Positions 11,757 through 23,219 of a stretch of 64,000 nt of DNA are shown in pieces; the first letter of the stretch is position 1, and each line of letters starts with the position of its first letter. Below the pieces are notes generated by a model. The model did no database searches, was not told the origin of the DNA, and was given only the letters and a program-made list of their open reading frames with translations. This DNA comes from Athripsodes cinereus (Eukaryota > Arthropoda > Insecta > Trichoptera > Leptoceridae). Position numbers and translations under genes: made by a program. The DNA is taken from assembly GCA_947579605.1 (NCBI GenBank), contig OX388313.1:1612001-1676000 (forward strand), given 5' to 3'.

Positions 11757-14700
11757 ATGTTGTCATTCAAAATAAAGTTTTTGCTATACGTGGTGTTAAT
11801 ATTCATAAGTTTAAATTATAAAGTTTATTCTACTGGAATAGGGAAGTGTCCACGTAAATACTCAATGAAAGACTTCAATATAACGCGAGTAAGCTTAATA
11901 TATTATTCACTATATTTTTAAAAATATTCTCTTATGCAATGATAGCAAACATTGAGTGGTTTATGATTGAAAATGAACGAATCTAAAAATGTCATTTTTT
12001 TTCACTAATTATGCATAAATTATCTTCGTGTTGAATTCTATAACATTACAAAACATGTATGGACAATTCACACAATTGCCTATTTAGAAATATTTTTTTT
12101 CTTATATCAACAGAGATGAAATATCTGTTCGCATGGTTTGCTGAGCAGTGTGGACGCGACTAATTACAGTTCATAGTTTTTAGGGGAGTGGTTTGAAGTG
12201 GAGAGATCATTTTATTTAATGGAGATGATTGCCAGCTGTACTTCGTTAAACTTCACACTGGGAGCAAATGGAAATATTGACGTCGTGGCATCTACTATAA
12301 ACAGATGGTAATTAAAATCTTTGTAAATTATAGCTAAGTTGGAGTAACCTGTACAACATCACAAATTTCTTTGATACAAAGATGAGGCATGCCACCCATC
12401 ATGAAAATCTTACTTTTAGTGGCATGGAGAGAATGTCTTACATGTTTATTATGTACAGTTACTAGAGACTAGTTGAAAATAGGGAAGAATGGAGAAGAAA
12501 ATTTAAACTCGTTGCAGAACAATCCAATGGATTGTAACTCACTATATATATGTTCAGTTAGTTGCCTGGATAGTTTAATATGCCTATTTCAAATTTTAAA
12601 GATAGTTTTATCTGTAGTTAGAGGAAGAAGTTACTAGATAGTGATAATTTCAATATTTTATATTCTAAATAATTTTTCATTTTCTGTTGTGTAATGATGA
12701 TAGTCAAAGATAATAAGTAAATAAAATAAAAACTTAAGTGACAAACGAAACTATTAATTATAAATGGTGAGTTGTCAAAAAATTATCCTTATGTTTTATT
12801 TATAATTTCATTTCATTAATATTATATGTATTTTTAGGACAGATGAAACATCAATAAAGACAGGTGTTGCCATCCCATTAGTAAAAGGTTCCTCTGTGTT
12901 GAGGTTTAAGCTAAATAGTCGTCTCCCTATGCCAGTGGCTCGCCTTCTGCCTGGGGCAGGTATTTACTATATTCTGGACACCAATTATGACAATTTCGCA
13001 ATAGTTTGGACATGCACCAATTATGCCATCTTTAATTTAGGTAATAAATTATAAAATTCTTTCTTTTTGTTTCTATATTTTTGTATCAGCGAGTTCACTA
13101 CCCAACATATTTTTATGGGAGTTCATTGATTACTTGTGGATGTGGATGTGAATATATATTTGGGTAGAACAGTTTAAAGAATTAAGAAATCTAAAACATT
13201 TTTTAAATGAGCATAATTTTTTAATGAATGTTTTAAAATTCAATATAGAACAAACTCCATCTTTAAACCAAATCAATCCATAGAAACATTAATAATAAAC
13301 AAGAAATAATAAATTAGTGACTAAATTAGTAATAATACAATGTTATTTATTGGATGATATTAATTACAATTTATTATGTAAATACCACAATATTCCATTA
13401 GAATTATACAAACTCATTGTTTTCCAAACATTCGCACTTCCTCTAAATTACAAGCTCTTTATTTTTTGTTACAATGAAATGTGCAATGAATTCAATTAGA
13501 TATTTTTAGATATGGCAACACTATTCAGTACAACATTTCTCTATGGAAGATCAACGTGACAAACATTCTATTCCATTATTTTTTTGAATTATTAAATGGA
13601 GAATACAAGACCATCTGGACATTCTTTTTTTTATTCTTCTGTTTTTGATTTTTTTTATCCCCCTCCTCTATCAAAATGACAAGTGTATTGAAGGACTTGT
13701 ATTATAAACAGCATTGCAGAAATATGTTACTTTTTTTAAATACATTTGTTAAAATTGTTGTGTTACATTGTGGTCCCTAATGGAAATAAAAAAATGTTAT
13801 TTCAAAAGTTTAATTTATTGTTAAATTTGATATATTTTTATGATCCAGTTATCTAACTACGTTTTAATTATTTTCACTAATAAAAAGTTTATAAAACAGT
13901 TGGCAATAAAATGTTACATTCAAACACCAAAACGTTCTTGGTATTTTGCACATAATTTGACATTTTCATAATGGGAATGTAGAAATTATATGATTTTTTA
14001 GATTATTATGTACTAATTGTTATTTTTTGAGCTTTTTATTTGCTACCGCGGTTTCGGTGGAGCGTCCACCATTAACGAGCGTTAATCTAAAACTTTTTAA
14101 AAGTTTTAGATTAACGCTCGTTAATGGTGGACGCTCCACCGAAACCGCGGTAGCAAATAAAAAGCTCAAAAAATAACAATTAGTACATAATAATCTAAAA
14201 AATCATATCATGTCTAGAAATTGTTATATTGTGAATGCCGAAAACATAAGGGATGTAGAAAATTTAGAACAATCTTTTTAGTAATATTTTTAACACCATA
14301 TTTATCTAGTGTCAATTGTCAAAATAACTAAATTGTCAAAATATGTGCATGTTTCTGCTTATGACTAAAATTCAAAAATTTTTGAAATCTCGGTCACAAA
14401 ATTTTCTGAATGTTATCATATTGTTGATGCCAAAAAACCATTAAACATTCTACATTACATATCCCTGATTCCACAAATTCCCTAAAAATGTATGCATATT
14501 GTCAATAATACAATGATAATATTAAAAAAAAAAAACATTATTAAATACTATATACTTTGTAACCATTTACTCCATATTATTCTTATAATATACATTGTTA
14601 CTATTACTTTAAAAAAATTAATAATGGTAATACATTAATACGAAATTTATTGTATATATATTTTGTCCAATTGTTTCAAAAGTGAACTGTCAATTTTTTA

Positions 14701-17700
14701 AATAATTTGAATAAAAAGAAGTAAGGATATTTGAATTTAGAAAATACAAAGTTTTTTATGAGTTTTAAAATTGGGGTTACAGATTATCACAATAATAGTA
14801 GTACTGTTTCAAATAGTTTTATCTCATCTCTCTCCCTATTTCATCATAAGTGTAACCAACAAGCAATATATTATTTTTTGAACACGCGGAATAATAATAA
14901 AACAATAAAATTAAATTTAAAATCTACAATAATAAATCAATATATTGCTACAGTCGAACTTCAAAATCAAGAAACTTATTTTGTACGAATTCCCACCATG
15001 TACCCAGTAAATTGTCTTCTATACAAGGGCATTACTTAAAATTTTCAAGCTAAGAATTGATTATGAAATGGCAATTTTTTTTGTTGCAATTAACAACGCA
15101 AAAAGTCTTATTGTTATTATTATAAAGTTACATTGTCTGAATTGTCAAACAAATCTGGCTAAATGTAACTGAGCTGTTCTACATCATTTGCTTCATAACA
15201 CTCATCGTATTAAATAGGGCTTATTTTTTGTCTCCCTTGTCACTTTTAATGTTCAGTATTCGACAGCGCTCTGTCGGTTTAAGTATTTGTCACTCAATAT
15301 ATAGGTATACGCGGTAGTACACATAAAAATAATAATCTAATAAGCTGGACTTACACCAATGATCATAGTGTGTTGAATGCACTGGCTCTCGTTCAATCAC
15401 TAACGTTAAGGTAATGTTGAGCGTTGTCAGTTCTTGGATGAGTGACAACGACACAGTAATATATAGTTAAATTTTATATGCATATTTTTTCTGTGTTTTG
15501 TTATTAGATCTAAGATTTATTCAGTAACTTCTTTATATCGATTAATTATTGACGATGGGTCTACTCAGTATGAAAATCTTAAGATACTCTGCATTCCTAA
15601 TTCTTCGATATTGTAGTCATAGAAACGGAGTATTATAACAGACATTCATCCAGGGCATGGGGAACCTTGTGGATGAGGAAACAAACAATGCATTTTTGGG
15701 ATATTTTTGTTTTTATTTTTACTAACCTTTTATTATAAGGTGCCCGATACAGCATTCATATGCATATTGGCAAAGGCTTTTCTTAACCCCTTCCATTAAA
15801 TATTGATTTAAATTTGTTGGTGTTGAGTTGAAGGGTGGCGGTTATTTCCATCCACAACAATGATAATCCGGCATGGGGGTGTAATTGCTATCAGACGTCC
15901 CTTAGCACAGACCAGAAAAATTCAGCATGCAACTAGTAACAAACAGTAAAATTTACCATAGGTCCATTGTTTAGAAGTTCAAGTGTTGAGCAATATTAAA
16001 GAGTTCAGATCTAGAAATGTTTTGTACTGTATAATAATAGTAGTAGTTATATTAGTTTGGATATATCAGTCTCAAAACGTACACACATATTATTAAAATA
16101 ATTTTCATACATAGTTATTCAAGCATTCGAAATATATAATATACATATATATTAATTGATATATATATCGTTACAATAATTTTACGATTAACTGAAATTA
16201 AAAATAATATAATCAAAGACATTCCATCATATAATATTACATCATATAAGTGTCTTTTTAAATATGTGACGACAATATTTCTTACAGTGAAGGTATCTCG
16301 GGTTTATTTCTAATCTAGATTCATCTTTTTTAAATTTATTACTTTTCTCAATTTATAATATTACAAATATGTGATTTATTAATGACAAACATTTTTCACA
16401 TTTCAAATAGATATTAGTTCATTAATTGGCAAAAATTTAGGATGATAATTATGTCATTTATTGATGAAATAAATAAAACAAATGTTTTCTACTATTTGTT
16501 TATTTGTCTTTCATCTTTTTAGGACATTGTCTATCGAATGCTAACAATACGAAAGACGTCTCTCTCATCAAATAAACAAATAGTAGAATAAAACATTTGT
16601 TTTATTTATTACGCTATGGAATTCTACTACCTAAATACCGACACAGTGAATCATTTATTGACATTAAATCATAAGATTATCATGCAATTTACGTGTATGA
16701 AAAATTTCATACACTGTTAATATGGTTTGATCCACATATTATATTTATTTTATAAGTGTAAAAGATAAACTGATTTAGTTTTCCAATATATTCCGCCACT
16801 GTCAGCAAATATAATCGTCACATTAAATTATCTTGCAATCACACACAATACACAAAAGCTGTTTTACATAAAATAAATACTTTCTAATATGAAAATGATA
16901 ATAATTATATAAATACTAGGCAAAAATCTTAAAATTAAATGAAATACAACATTTATATATTTAAATAAATAAATCAATTCTAAATAAATAAATACAATGC
17001 TATTATGACACATTTGTATTTTTTTTTTTACGAATAACATTAATTGTTATTTAACCCATGTACTCATAGAATATTTATTTATTTATTCATTCTTTACTGT
17101 ACATTGATAAAAAACAATTACATAAAAGGTATACATTCAAATTAAATACAATCAATATACAGAGGGCGAGTTAATCGCAAAGGCGCATACTCTTCCAACT
17201 AACCCAAAAGTATTATCTTAAAAAAAAACATATGATAGATATAAAAACAATAATCTAAAGGATGTTGGAAAAAAAATATATATATATCGCGTTGCACTCT
17301 AAATAAATTTTTCGGTGTTAATTTTTTTTTTATACAACAAAGATCTATAATATATAATAGTGATATTTAATCCATAAAACCATAAAATATTATAAAAAAT
17401 AATAACTTATATGGATTATCATCATACAAAACGAAACATTTTTTTAAAATTATATAAATGTAGTCCCATTGCAATAAGTTAAATAGAACTAATTAGTAAA
17501 TATTAACAAAAACAATAAACAACCACTTTTTTCATAATACCTACCTACTATTTCTTTATTTATGGTGTAAAATTATTGCACAAAGCTTGGACAATTATAT
17601 TTTGAACCAAATTATTGACAGTTTAATATTAACAACAATGAGATATGGGTAATTGTTGAAACATGTACACACTACCTTAAGAATTGTCTATGGTTGCATT

Positions 17701-18125
17701 TGTGACACATATATTATCCAGTCGTAATCTATGCAAATGTCTCTTTTATCAATTGTCTGCTGTGAATAAATTACGCTTTTGCTTCAACTCTGACAATTTT
17801 AATTTAAACTCGAATTTACATTTCCCCAGATCATAGTTGCAGGCCAACAGTAATAAAATTTAATAAAATCACAACGACCAATCCAATGTGCTATGATAAA
17901 AACAAAAAAAAATGTGTAATGATTATACAAATTATGATTTGTATGCAAATTATCTGATTCAATATATATTTCAACGTACAATTTTTTATTTCAGATCGCT
18001 TCTGGATATTGGGAAGAGACAGAGATTTCACAGCTACCGAACGTATCGATATATACAACACTACAAAATTATTTGATTTGGATCCAGAGCGTCTTATAAG
18101 TTCAAAAAATTATTTCTGCGACTAA
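11757..18125 (+). CDS. Secreted lipocalin, apolipoprotein D / Lazarillo type
   Basis: Small secreted carrier of hydrophobic ligands such as lipids, pigments or pheromones. Exons 11757-11888, 12177-12307, 12838-13040 and 17995-18125 give 198 residues, a normal length. Residues 1-25 (MLSFKIKFLLYVVLIFISLN and on to VYS) form a signal peptide. The lipocalin signature follows directly at exon 2, FLGEWFEVERSFY, preceded by CPRKYSMKDFNITR. The conserved third motif is AIVWTCTNYAIFNL, then RFWILGRDRDF, and the end is LDPERLISSKNYFCD. Cysteines C31, in IASCTS, in VWTCTN and near the C-terminus match the two-disulfide pattern of the apoD group. Exon 2 requires the acceptor at 12174-12176; the more pyrimidine-rich TAG at 12181-12183 would break the frame. 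Which apoD-like paralogue this is cannot be told. The last intron (5 kb) is full of repeats. Confidence 0.92.
12365..12455 (+). repeat. R1 dispersed repeat fragment
   Basis: In lipocalin intron 2: 'gatgaggcatgccacccatc', 'ggcatggagagaatgtctta', 'catgtttattatgtacag'. Confidence 0.5.
12460..12552 (+). mobile_element. LINE 3' end (RT C-terminus ending QSNGL)
   Basis: Reads REEWRRKFKLVAEQSNGL followed by a stop, the same C-terminus as in the minus-strand fragment at 31760-32068. It is a dead fragment in lipocalin intron 2, directly abutting an R1 fragment. Confidence 0.6.
13988..14208. repeat. Perfect 221-bp palindrome
   Basis: Arms 13988-14097 and 14099-14208 are exact reverse complements over 110 bp with a single central base at 14098; I checked every ten-base block. 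The arms contain 'tttgctaccgcggtttcggt' and 'gtccaccattaacgagcgtt'. The octamer TAGAAATT occurs close to both ends (13980-13987 and 14215-14222). Lies in lipocalin intron 3. Either a young foldback element or a recent inverted duplication. Confidence 0.9.
16466..16655. mobile_element. Foldback family 'AGACGTCT', copy 2
   Basis: Arms 'aaaacaaatgttttctacta' and 'tagtagaataaaacatttgt' pair; the inner part is 'gaaagacgtctctctcatca'. The right flank 'ggaattctactacctaaata' is the reverse complement of the left flank of the copy at 63456. Lies in lipocalin intron 3. Confidence 0.65.
17075..17225 (-). mobile_element. LINE-type 3' tail, minus orientation
   Basis: Starts 'tatttatttattcattcttt', then 'actgtacattga' and 'acagagggcgagttaatcgc', ending 'tcttccaactaaccc'. 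The reverse complement ends in an (AAAT)n tail. The same unit occurs at 36280, 37195, 38160 (short), 38812 and, in plus orientation, 59530. The autonomous partner is not in this window. Confidence 0.65.
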
Positions 18126-18690
18126 CTTAGTAACCAACAGTTTCTGACAAAACGATAATCTATAATTAAAACACAAAATACCCAACATAGTCTTATTAAA
18201 AACATAATTAGTTATCTATTCACGGTTGTTAATATAGCTGTTGACACTAACTTCCATGTAGCAACATTTTCCGATTATTCAGGTCCCTCATAAACTAGGA
18301 TAGAATCAATGGTTACATAAAATGTACATGAAAAGAATAAGCGGAGTCGGTAATCAGCAGTTTTAAGAAAAAAAAACAATACAGCTTAAGAACCTAATGG
18401 TTAATGTAACAGTTTTCCACGGTTGATATACAACTGATAATACCTGGGCATGTCTAATCCATTTTTGCTAAAATACTGACTCCACAAATATATAGAAGTA
18501 ATAAAAAAAAACATTGCTGTTTTATTTTACTTCACCTCCATTAAAAGATCTTACTTATAAATTTGGAATAGCTATTATTCAATTTGCTGTAATACGTTAA
18601 GGGACACATTTTTTATAACCACAGAATAACAGGAAATGTTACGAAGGTGCATCAAAGGACATTTTGGTAAGATCAGGAATAATGGTTGTG

Positions 18691-18862
18691 ACACATTATT
18701 AACACGTGACGTGAAACGACGTGTCGACACCCGATGTGTACTATGCACATGGCGTCGCGTCGGATGTTCGTAGTGTGATTCTGGTCATAGAAAATAATAC
18801 AATTTGAATCCACTCAACACGCATCACATTTCGTCGGGTCACGTCGCGTGTTAATAGTGTGT
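18691..18862. mobile_element. CpG-rich element with ~30-bp terminal inverted repeats
   Basis: Left 'acacattattaacacgtgac' followed by 'gtgaaacgac'; the right end read in reverse is 'acacactattaacacgcgac' followed by 'gtgacccgac' (about 26 of 30 identical). The interior has ACG/GTC-rich segments that also pair partly. It stands out from its AT-rich surroundings. No coding capacity; probably a MITE of unknown superfamily. Confidence 0.6.
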
Positions 18863-18904
18863 TTCCACCTTAAACATATGTACGTGTGAATAGTAATGAT
18901 CATT

Positions 18905-19105
18905 TACATACATATGGACAATTCACACAGATCGAGCTAGTCCCAAACTAAGATACACACAATGCACCAAACACATAAACATGTAACGCTCAGATTCAAG
19001 ACAATTTGAAAGAGGGTAATTTTTCATTTTTTTCTGGTCAGGAAACAACCCACCTCGCGACTCAAAGGCAAGAATATTACCCCTGCGCCACACTGGTTGT
19101 TTAAT
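18905..19105 (-). mobile_element. tRNA-derived SINE, family 2, minus orientation
   Basis: Begins with the tail 'ggacaattcacacagatcga', continues 'gctagtcccaaactaagata' and 'gacaatttgaaagagggtaa', and ends with the degraded head 'cgcgactcaaaggcaagaat'. Confidence 0.65.
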
Positions 19106-19481
19106 TTAATTGGTAATAATGCTGTAATCTGTGAATAGTAATACTATGAATAAAATATTAATTAAAAATGAAACTATGATAAACAATAAAATTTATAAAA
19201 CGATAAAACTTAACGAAATAAAATATAATTTATATTAAACCAACATAATAATAACGTAATATAAAATTATATATACTTAACTAAAATAATACAAACAATA
19301 AACATATTGTCACAACCCTTATAACATGCATAACTAATTTTTCCATACATTGTAGTCTGTTGCCTACCCCACTTGTTGGGAATGCCGTGTGACATTATAG
19401 ATAAATGATAAACCCGTCTTCCCTTAGGTAATAATTACCAAACTAACAACAAAGTACACCATAGACAAAATAAATGTAAGT

Positions 19482-19719
19482 AAATTTTCTCTTGATACCA
19501 ACCTGATGAAAATTATAGAACAAAATTTAAATGTCAGAGATGACAGTCACCTCTCATACAAAATTTTAGACATTGCCTCACAAGAGACCGTAATATTTTT
19601 AAATTTTCTCTTTATACCAACCTGATGAAAATTGTAGAACAAAATTTAAATGTCAGAGATGACAGTCACCTCTCATATAAAATTTAAGCCATTGCCTCAC
19701 TAGAGACCGTAATATTTTT
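19482..19719. repeat. Two-copy tandem duplication, 119-bp unit
   Basis: 19482-19600 and 19601-19719 are nearly identical, for example 'taccaacctgatgaaaatt' and 'atgtcagagatgacagtcac' in both. The few differences (such as gaaaattAtag/gaaaattGtag) mark a fairly recent duplication. Confidence 0.85.
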
Positions 19720-20406
19720 AATGAATGTTTTTTTTTAATATACTAGATAATGAATTAACAATAAGTTAATAATTTAGTAAAATAATTATAATTAAAACTA
19801 TAATAAAGAATATAAAATTTAATCAAAAAATTGGTATGCATTATTGTCAAAATACTAATTAATAAATTTCACAGGATGCAAGGAAATTACGTGTTTAATA
19901 ATCGGAATACAATTTTTATTATTTTTTCATATATCTATACCATCACAGCGTCTCCTACAAGTGGGGTAGCCAGTAGACTCACTGTATGCAATGAACATGC
20001 AGATTGTCCTATCCGTATTCGTGTCTTATTACCGATGATTATTTTAATACTCACGACCAGTTTCACAAACATGCAGTTTGCATCATCAGGTGGTTATGAA
20101 TATTATAACTATGATGTGGATTCAAAATTCGAGAAACTGTCGTAAGTTGAAAATACTAATGACACGTATAAGAAATTTAATATCTATAATTCGACAGTGA
20201 TAATATATGCCAGTCATTCTGAATATGCCTTATTTTTATAGCGCAGTGAGGACGATCTGCATGTTTATTACATGCAGTAATTCTATTGACTACTCTTCTT
20301 GCTGGAGATGTCGTGTTAGTATAGATATATGTAGAAAATATAACAAAACTACATTAGTTTTATTAATGTTTCCCATTAAACCGATGTAAAGAATTTAAAA
20401 AATGTA

Positions 20407-20499
20407 TAAAAAAACACTGTTTATTCTTCACAATAATGGTTATATGATCAAGCATTTTCATCATACTAACTTGTGAAAAATAAACAGTGTTTTTGTTTT
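20407..20499. mobile_element. Small foldback element (AAACACTG family)
   Basis: The arm 'aaaaacactgtttattcttc' and the arm 'gaaaaataaacagtgttttt' are reverse complements around a ~45-nt loop. It shares AAACACTG near the base of the stem with hairpins at 31615, 38451 and 49707. Confidence 0.6.
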
Positions 20500-20950
20500 G
20501 ATCAATTTAAAAAAAATAAAATATGTTTTTTCGCAATATTAATGATATAAACTCACGAACAATTTAAATGATGCATTACAAAATTACTGCCAAAACAACA
20601 AGTAACGAAAAGTCAAATTTAAATTACTTCTAAAAGGATGTAAACATTATAAATTCATGAAATAGAAAATACTTTTATACGAAATGATTATACAAAATAT
20701 TTAATTTTTCACACTATCACAATAAATATTTCAATTATCATTACATATCAAAAGACACATAAATATTTATTATTAATAATAATAAATATTACATATATCC
20801 ATGGCACAATTCATTAAATAGAATGATGCGTAAAGCAAAATCAACAATAGTAATATTTTATAAATAACAATATACTTATTTTTATTTGGCGGTAACATTG
20901 CTAAGTCATTTTTACAATTGAAGTCTCACGTGGATGAAGGTGTTATGTGA

Positions 20951-21132
20951 TTTTCTTTTTAAAGTTATATCTGGGTTTTTGTTATAAACCCAAATACAAC
21001 CTTATACACCTTTCACAGTAAGCTACTAAAAGATAGTGTCGTGAAAGGGGAGTTTGCCGGCACCTGGTATCGAATCACGGACCCCTTGTTCACGAGGGCG
21101 AGACTCTACCTCCAGGCTACCGACAAACTCGT
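20951..21132 (-). mobile_element. tRNA-derived SINE, family 1, minus orientation
   Basis: Runs from 'tatctgggtttttgttataa' through 'tacaaccttatacacctttc' to the head 'gagactctacctccaggcta' and 'ccgacaaac'. The B box in reverse is 'ggtatcgaatcacg'. Confidence 0.8.
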
Positions 21133-21414
21133 ATAAATGTAACAAATAAATAAAGAAAGTACTGAGATATCTGGGATTAAAATATTTCACTACAATGTAA
21201 AGTATTGGAATGCGATATCTTTATCCACGTTAAAATCGGTTTAAGGTTACTTTCTGTTAATTTAGTCTCATAATGTTATAGAGCTATAAATTACACCTTC
21301 CTCCATGCGAAATTAAAAAAAAAAAAACAATAATGAACATATGTCTTTATCCACTAGTGTCTTCAATTATTAACCATTTTATGAGGTTACATATGCAAAT
21401 TTGACATACAAAAC

Positions 21415-21545
21415 TATAAGGCTTAGAAAAGATAACATTGCCTTATTTGGTAGTTCCCACAGATGCAATTTGAACCACCAACCCATCCTTTTTCCATAAA
21501 GCACACCTTGTATAGAAGATCATACCATAAATAGGAGAATTATTA
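21415..21545 (-). mobile_element. tRNA-derived SINE, family 3, diverged
   Basis: 'aaggcttagaaaagataaca', 'ttgccttatttggtagttcc' and 'gcaatttgaaccacc' match the better family 3 copy at 55485-55600. Confidence 0.5.
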
Positions 21546-23219
21546 CCATACATACTTTTCAACAAATTATCAATAAATTCATAATATAATGTTCTTAATG
21601 ACAAAACAATTGAGAAAACAAATATCTATTTAACAGCAGGCAAGATATTATGACTTTATGATAAAATGATCTTACAATTAGTACAATAGAGAACACATCG
21701 CGTACATCACACACATTCTAAGTCAGGGGAGGATAAACACGATATCAATATTAATATTAAATCTAGTTTTCCATTTTACTCGGTTTTATACACCTATTGA
21801 GTGAAAATATTAAAAATATTCTTAACTGCACAACCGACAGATTATGCAAACTTCCTTTAATAGCAAATAAAGATGTATGCTCAATAAATGTCAAACATTG
21901 AATTGATAAACATATCATGGGTAGGTTGCACTTAAACCAGCCTAAGCCGTTTTGTAAGCATCGTAACACCTTTTCTGTTTTCTACTAAAGGGAGCTTGCG
22001 CAATCTATCGGTTGTGCAGATGAGGTTGCTGTTGAGTAATATTAATGATATTAATATTATTTTTCTAGTTTTTCATATATCTATCATCGGAAAACATTGG
22101 CCATATAACTGTTAGTTCACATGTTACAGGTAAGCTGTATAAAAATAATATCTGTACATGGAGAGTCAATTACTCTATTTTCTGAAGGGGGATCAAACAA
22201 ATAGATATTTGATAGTAATTTTACGTTAATAAAGATGTGAAAAGTAAATAATTAATATTGAAAATCATTAAGTAAAATCATTAAAGATGACACTTCATGA
22301 CATAGTACAAAGTTTACTTCCAATATAAAGATATGAAAAGTGATACTGTTACAACACAAAACAAATAATTTATAACTCAAAATATTTATATTATGATATA
22401 ATAACAGATCACGAGAGAAAATAATGTTTTGATAAACACATCTCTGTTTTCATATTGGTCGATTAATTAGTCACGACTTAAAACGCTTCAGAAAAATAAT
22501 GTACAATCAGAGAGAAAAATATTGAGACAGTTTGTCAAATTAAAATTCCATACACTTAATAATTAACATGAACTTATTAGTAAATCATAGAGAGGGCTGT
22601 TTTTCTTTTTATTCAGCACAAAATATAGAGTTTATAATTAAAATTTCTTATTTATGTCAATAACATACGGCACTAGGTTTCCAATCATTTATCAATCATA
22701 TCAGAAAATAATATAAGTGAAACGAAACAAATTATTTTTGATTGGTGTCAACCAATAAGTGTATGGTAATTTGGACTTTGTATTCCTTGTGATTTCCTTC
22801 ATTGTAGATTAATTTCATAAACAGGTTTATATAATTAGATGGTAAAGAAACTGGTTAAACATTAAAAGATATTGAAACCACCACAAATTATGATAATTTA
22901 ATTTGTTTTTAAGATGAAGTATTACAAAGTTAATAGTTCTGATATAACTATGAAAAAGAAACATATATTTACTCTCGAATTAAAAGAGCTATTTAATTTG
23001 TCTTGACAAAATCCCTTTTATCCACCCCTGTTCTATGCATTAACAGCTTAATTCCATTAAAAGAACTTCAAAATTATCATCCAATGTCTATGGTTTCCGG
23101 AATCTTTCTTTGTAATGGAAATAAGCAATAAATTTGTATAGTAATAACACTATTGATAACTCTGAAAAATGGCACAGACTGTAATCCTAAACATTACATA
23201 AGTAATATAAATATATTTT

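Larger units (their letters stand above)
18126..23219. other. Convergent intergenic region, lipocalin to JOSD
   Basis: About 5 kb without a supportable gene. It holds an ATTAAA near 18165 (possible lipocalin poly(A) signal), a CpG-rich TIR element, a family 2 SINE, R1 fragments (about 19365-19400, 19938-20030, 20212-20330), a 119-bp tandem duplication, a hairpin at 20407, a family 1 SINE and a family 3 SINE. From about 21550 to 23219 I see only AT-rich sequence with no recognisable element. Confidence 0.6.

Noticed and set aside
12181..12183. TAG at 12181-12183 as acceptor of lipocalin exon 2
   Set aside because: It leads to GGG AGT GGT ... TAA out of frame; the AG at 12175-12176 restores the lipocalin motif.
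14731..15039. 102-codon plus-strand frame in lipocalin intron 3
   Set aside because: AT-driven composition, no domain, no splice context and no repeat match; not enough to call a gene.
19482..19719. CRISPR-like or satellite array
   Set aside because: Only two long units with no spacers.
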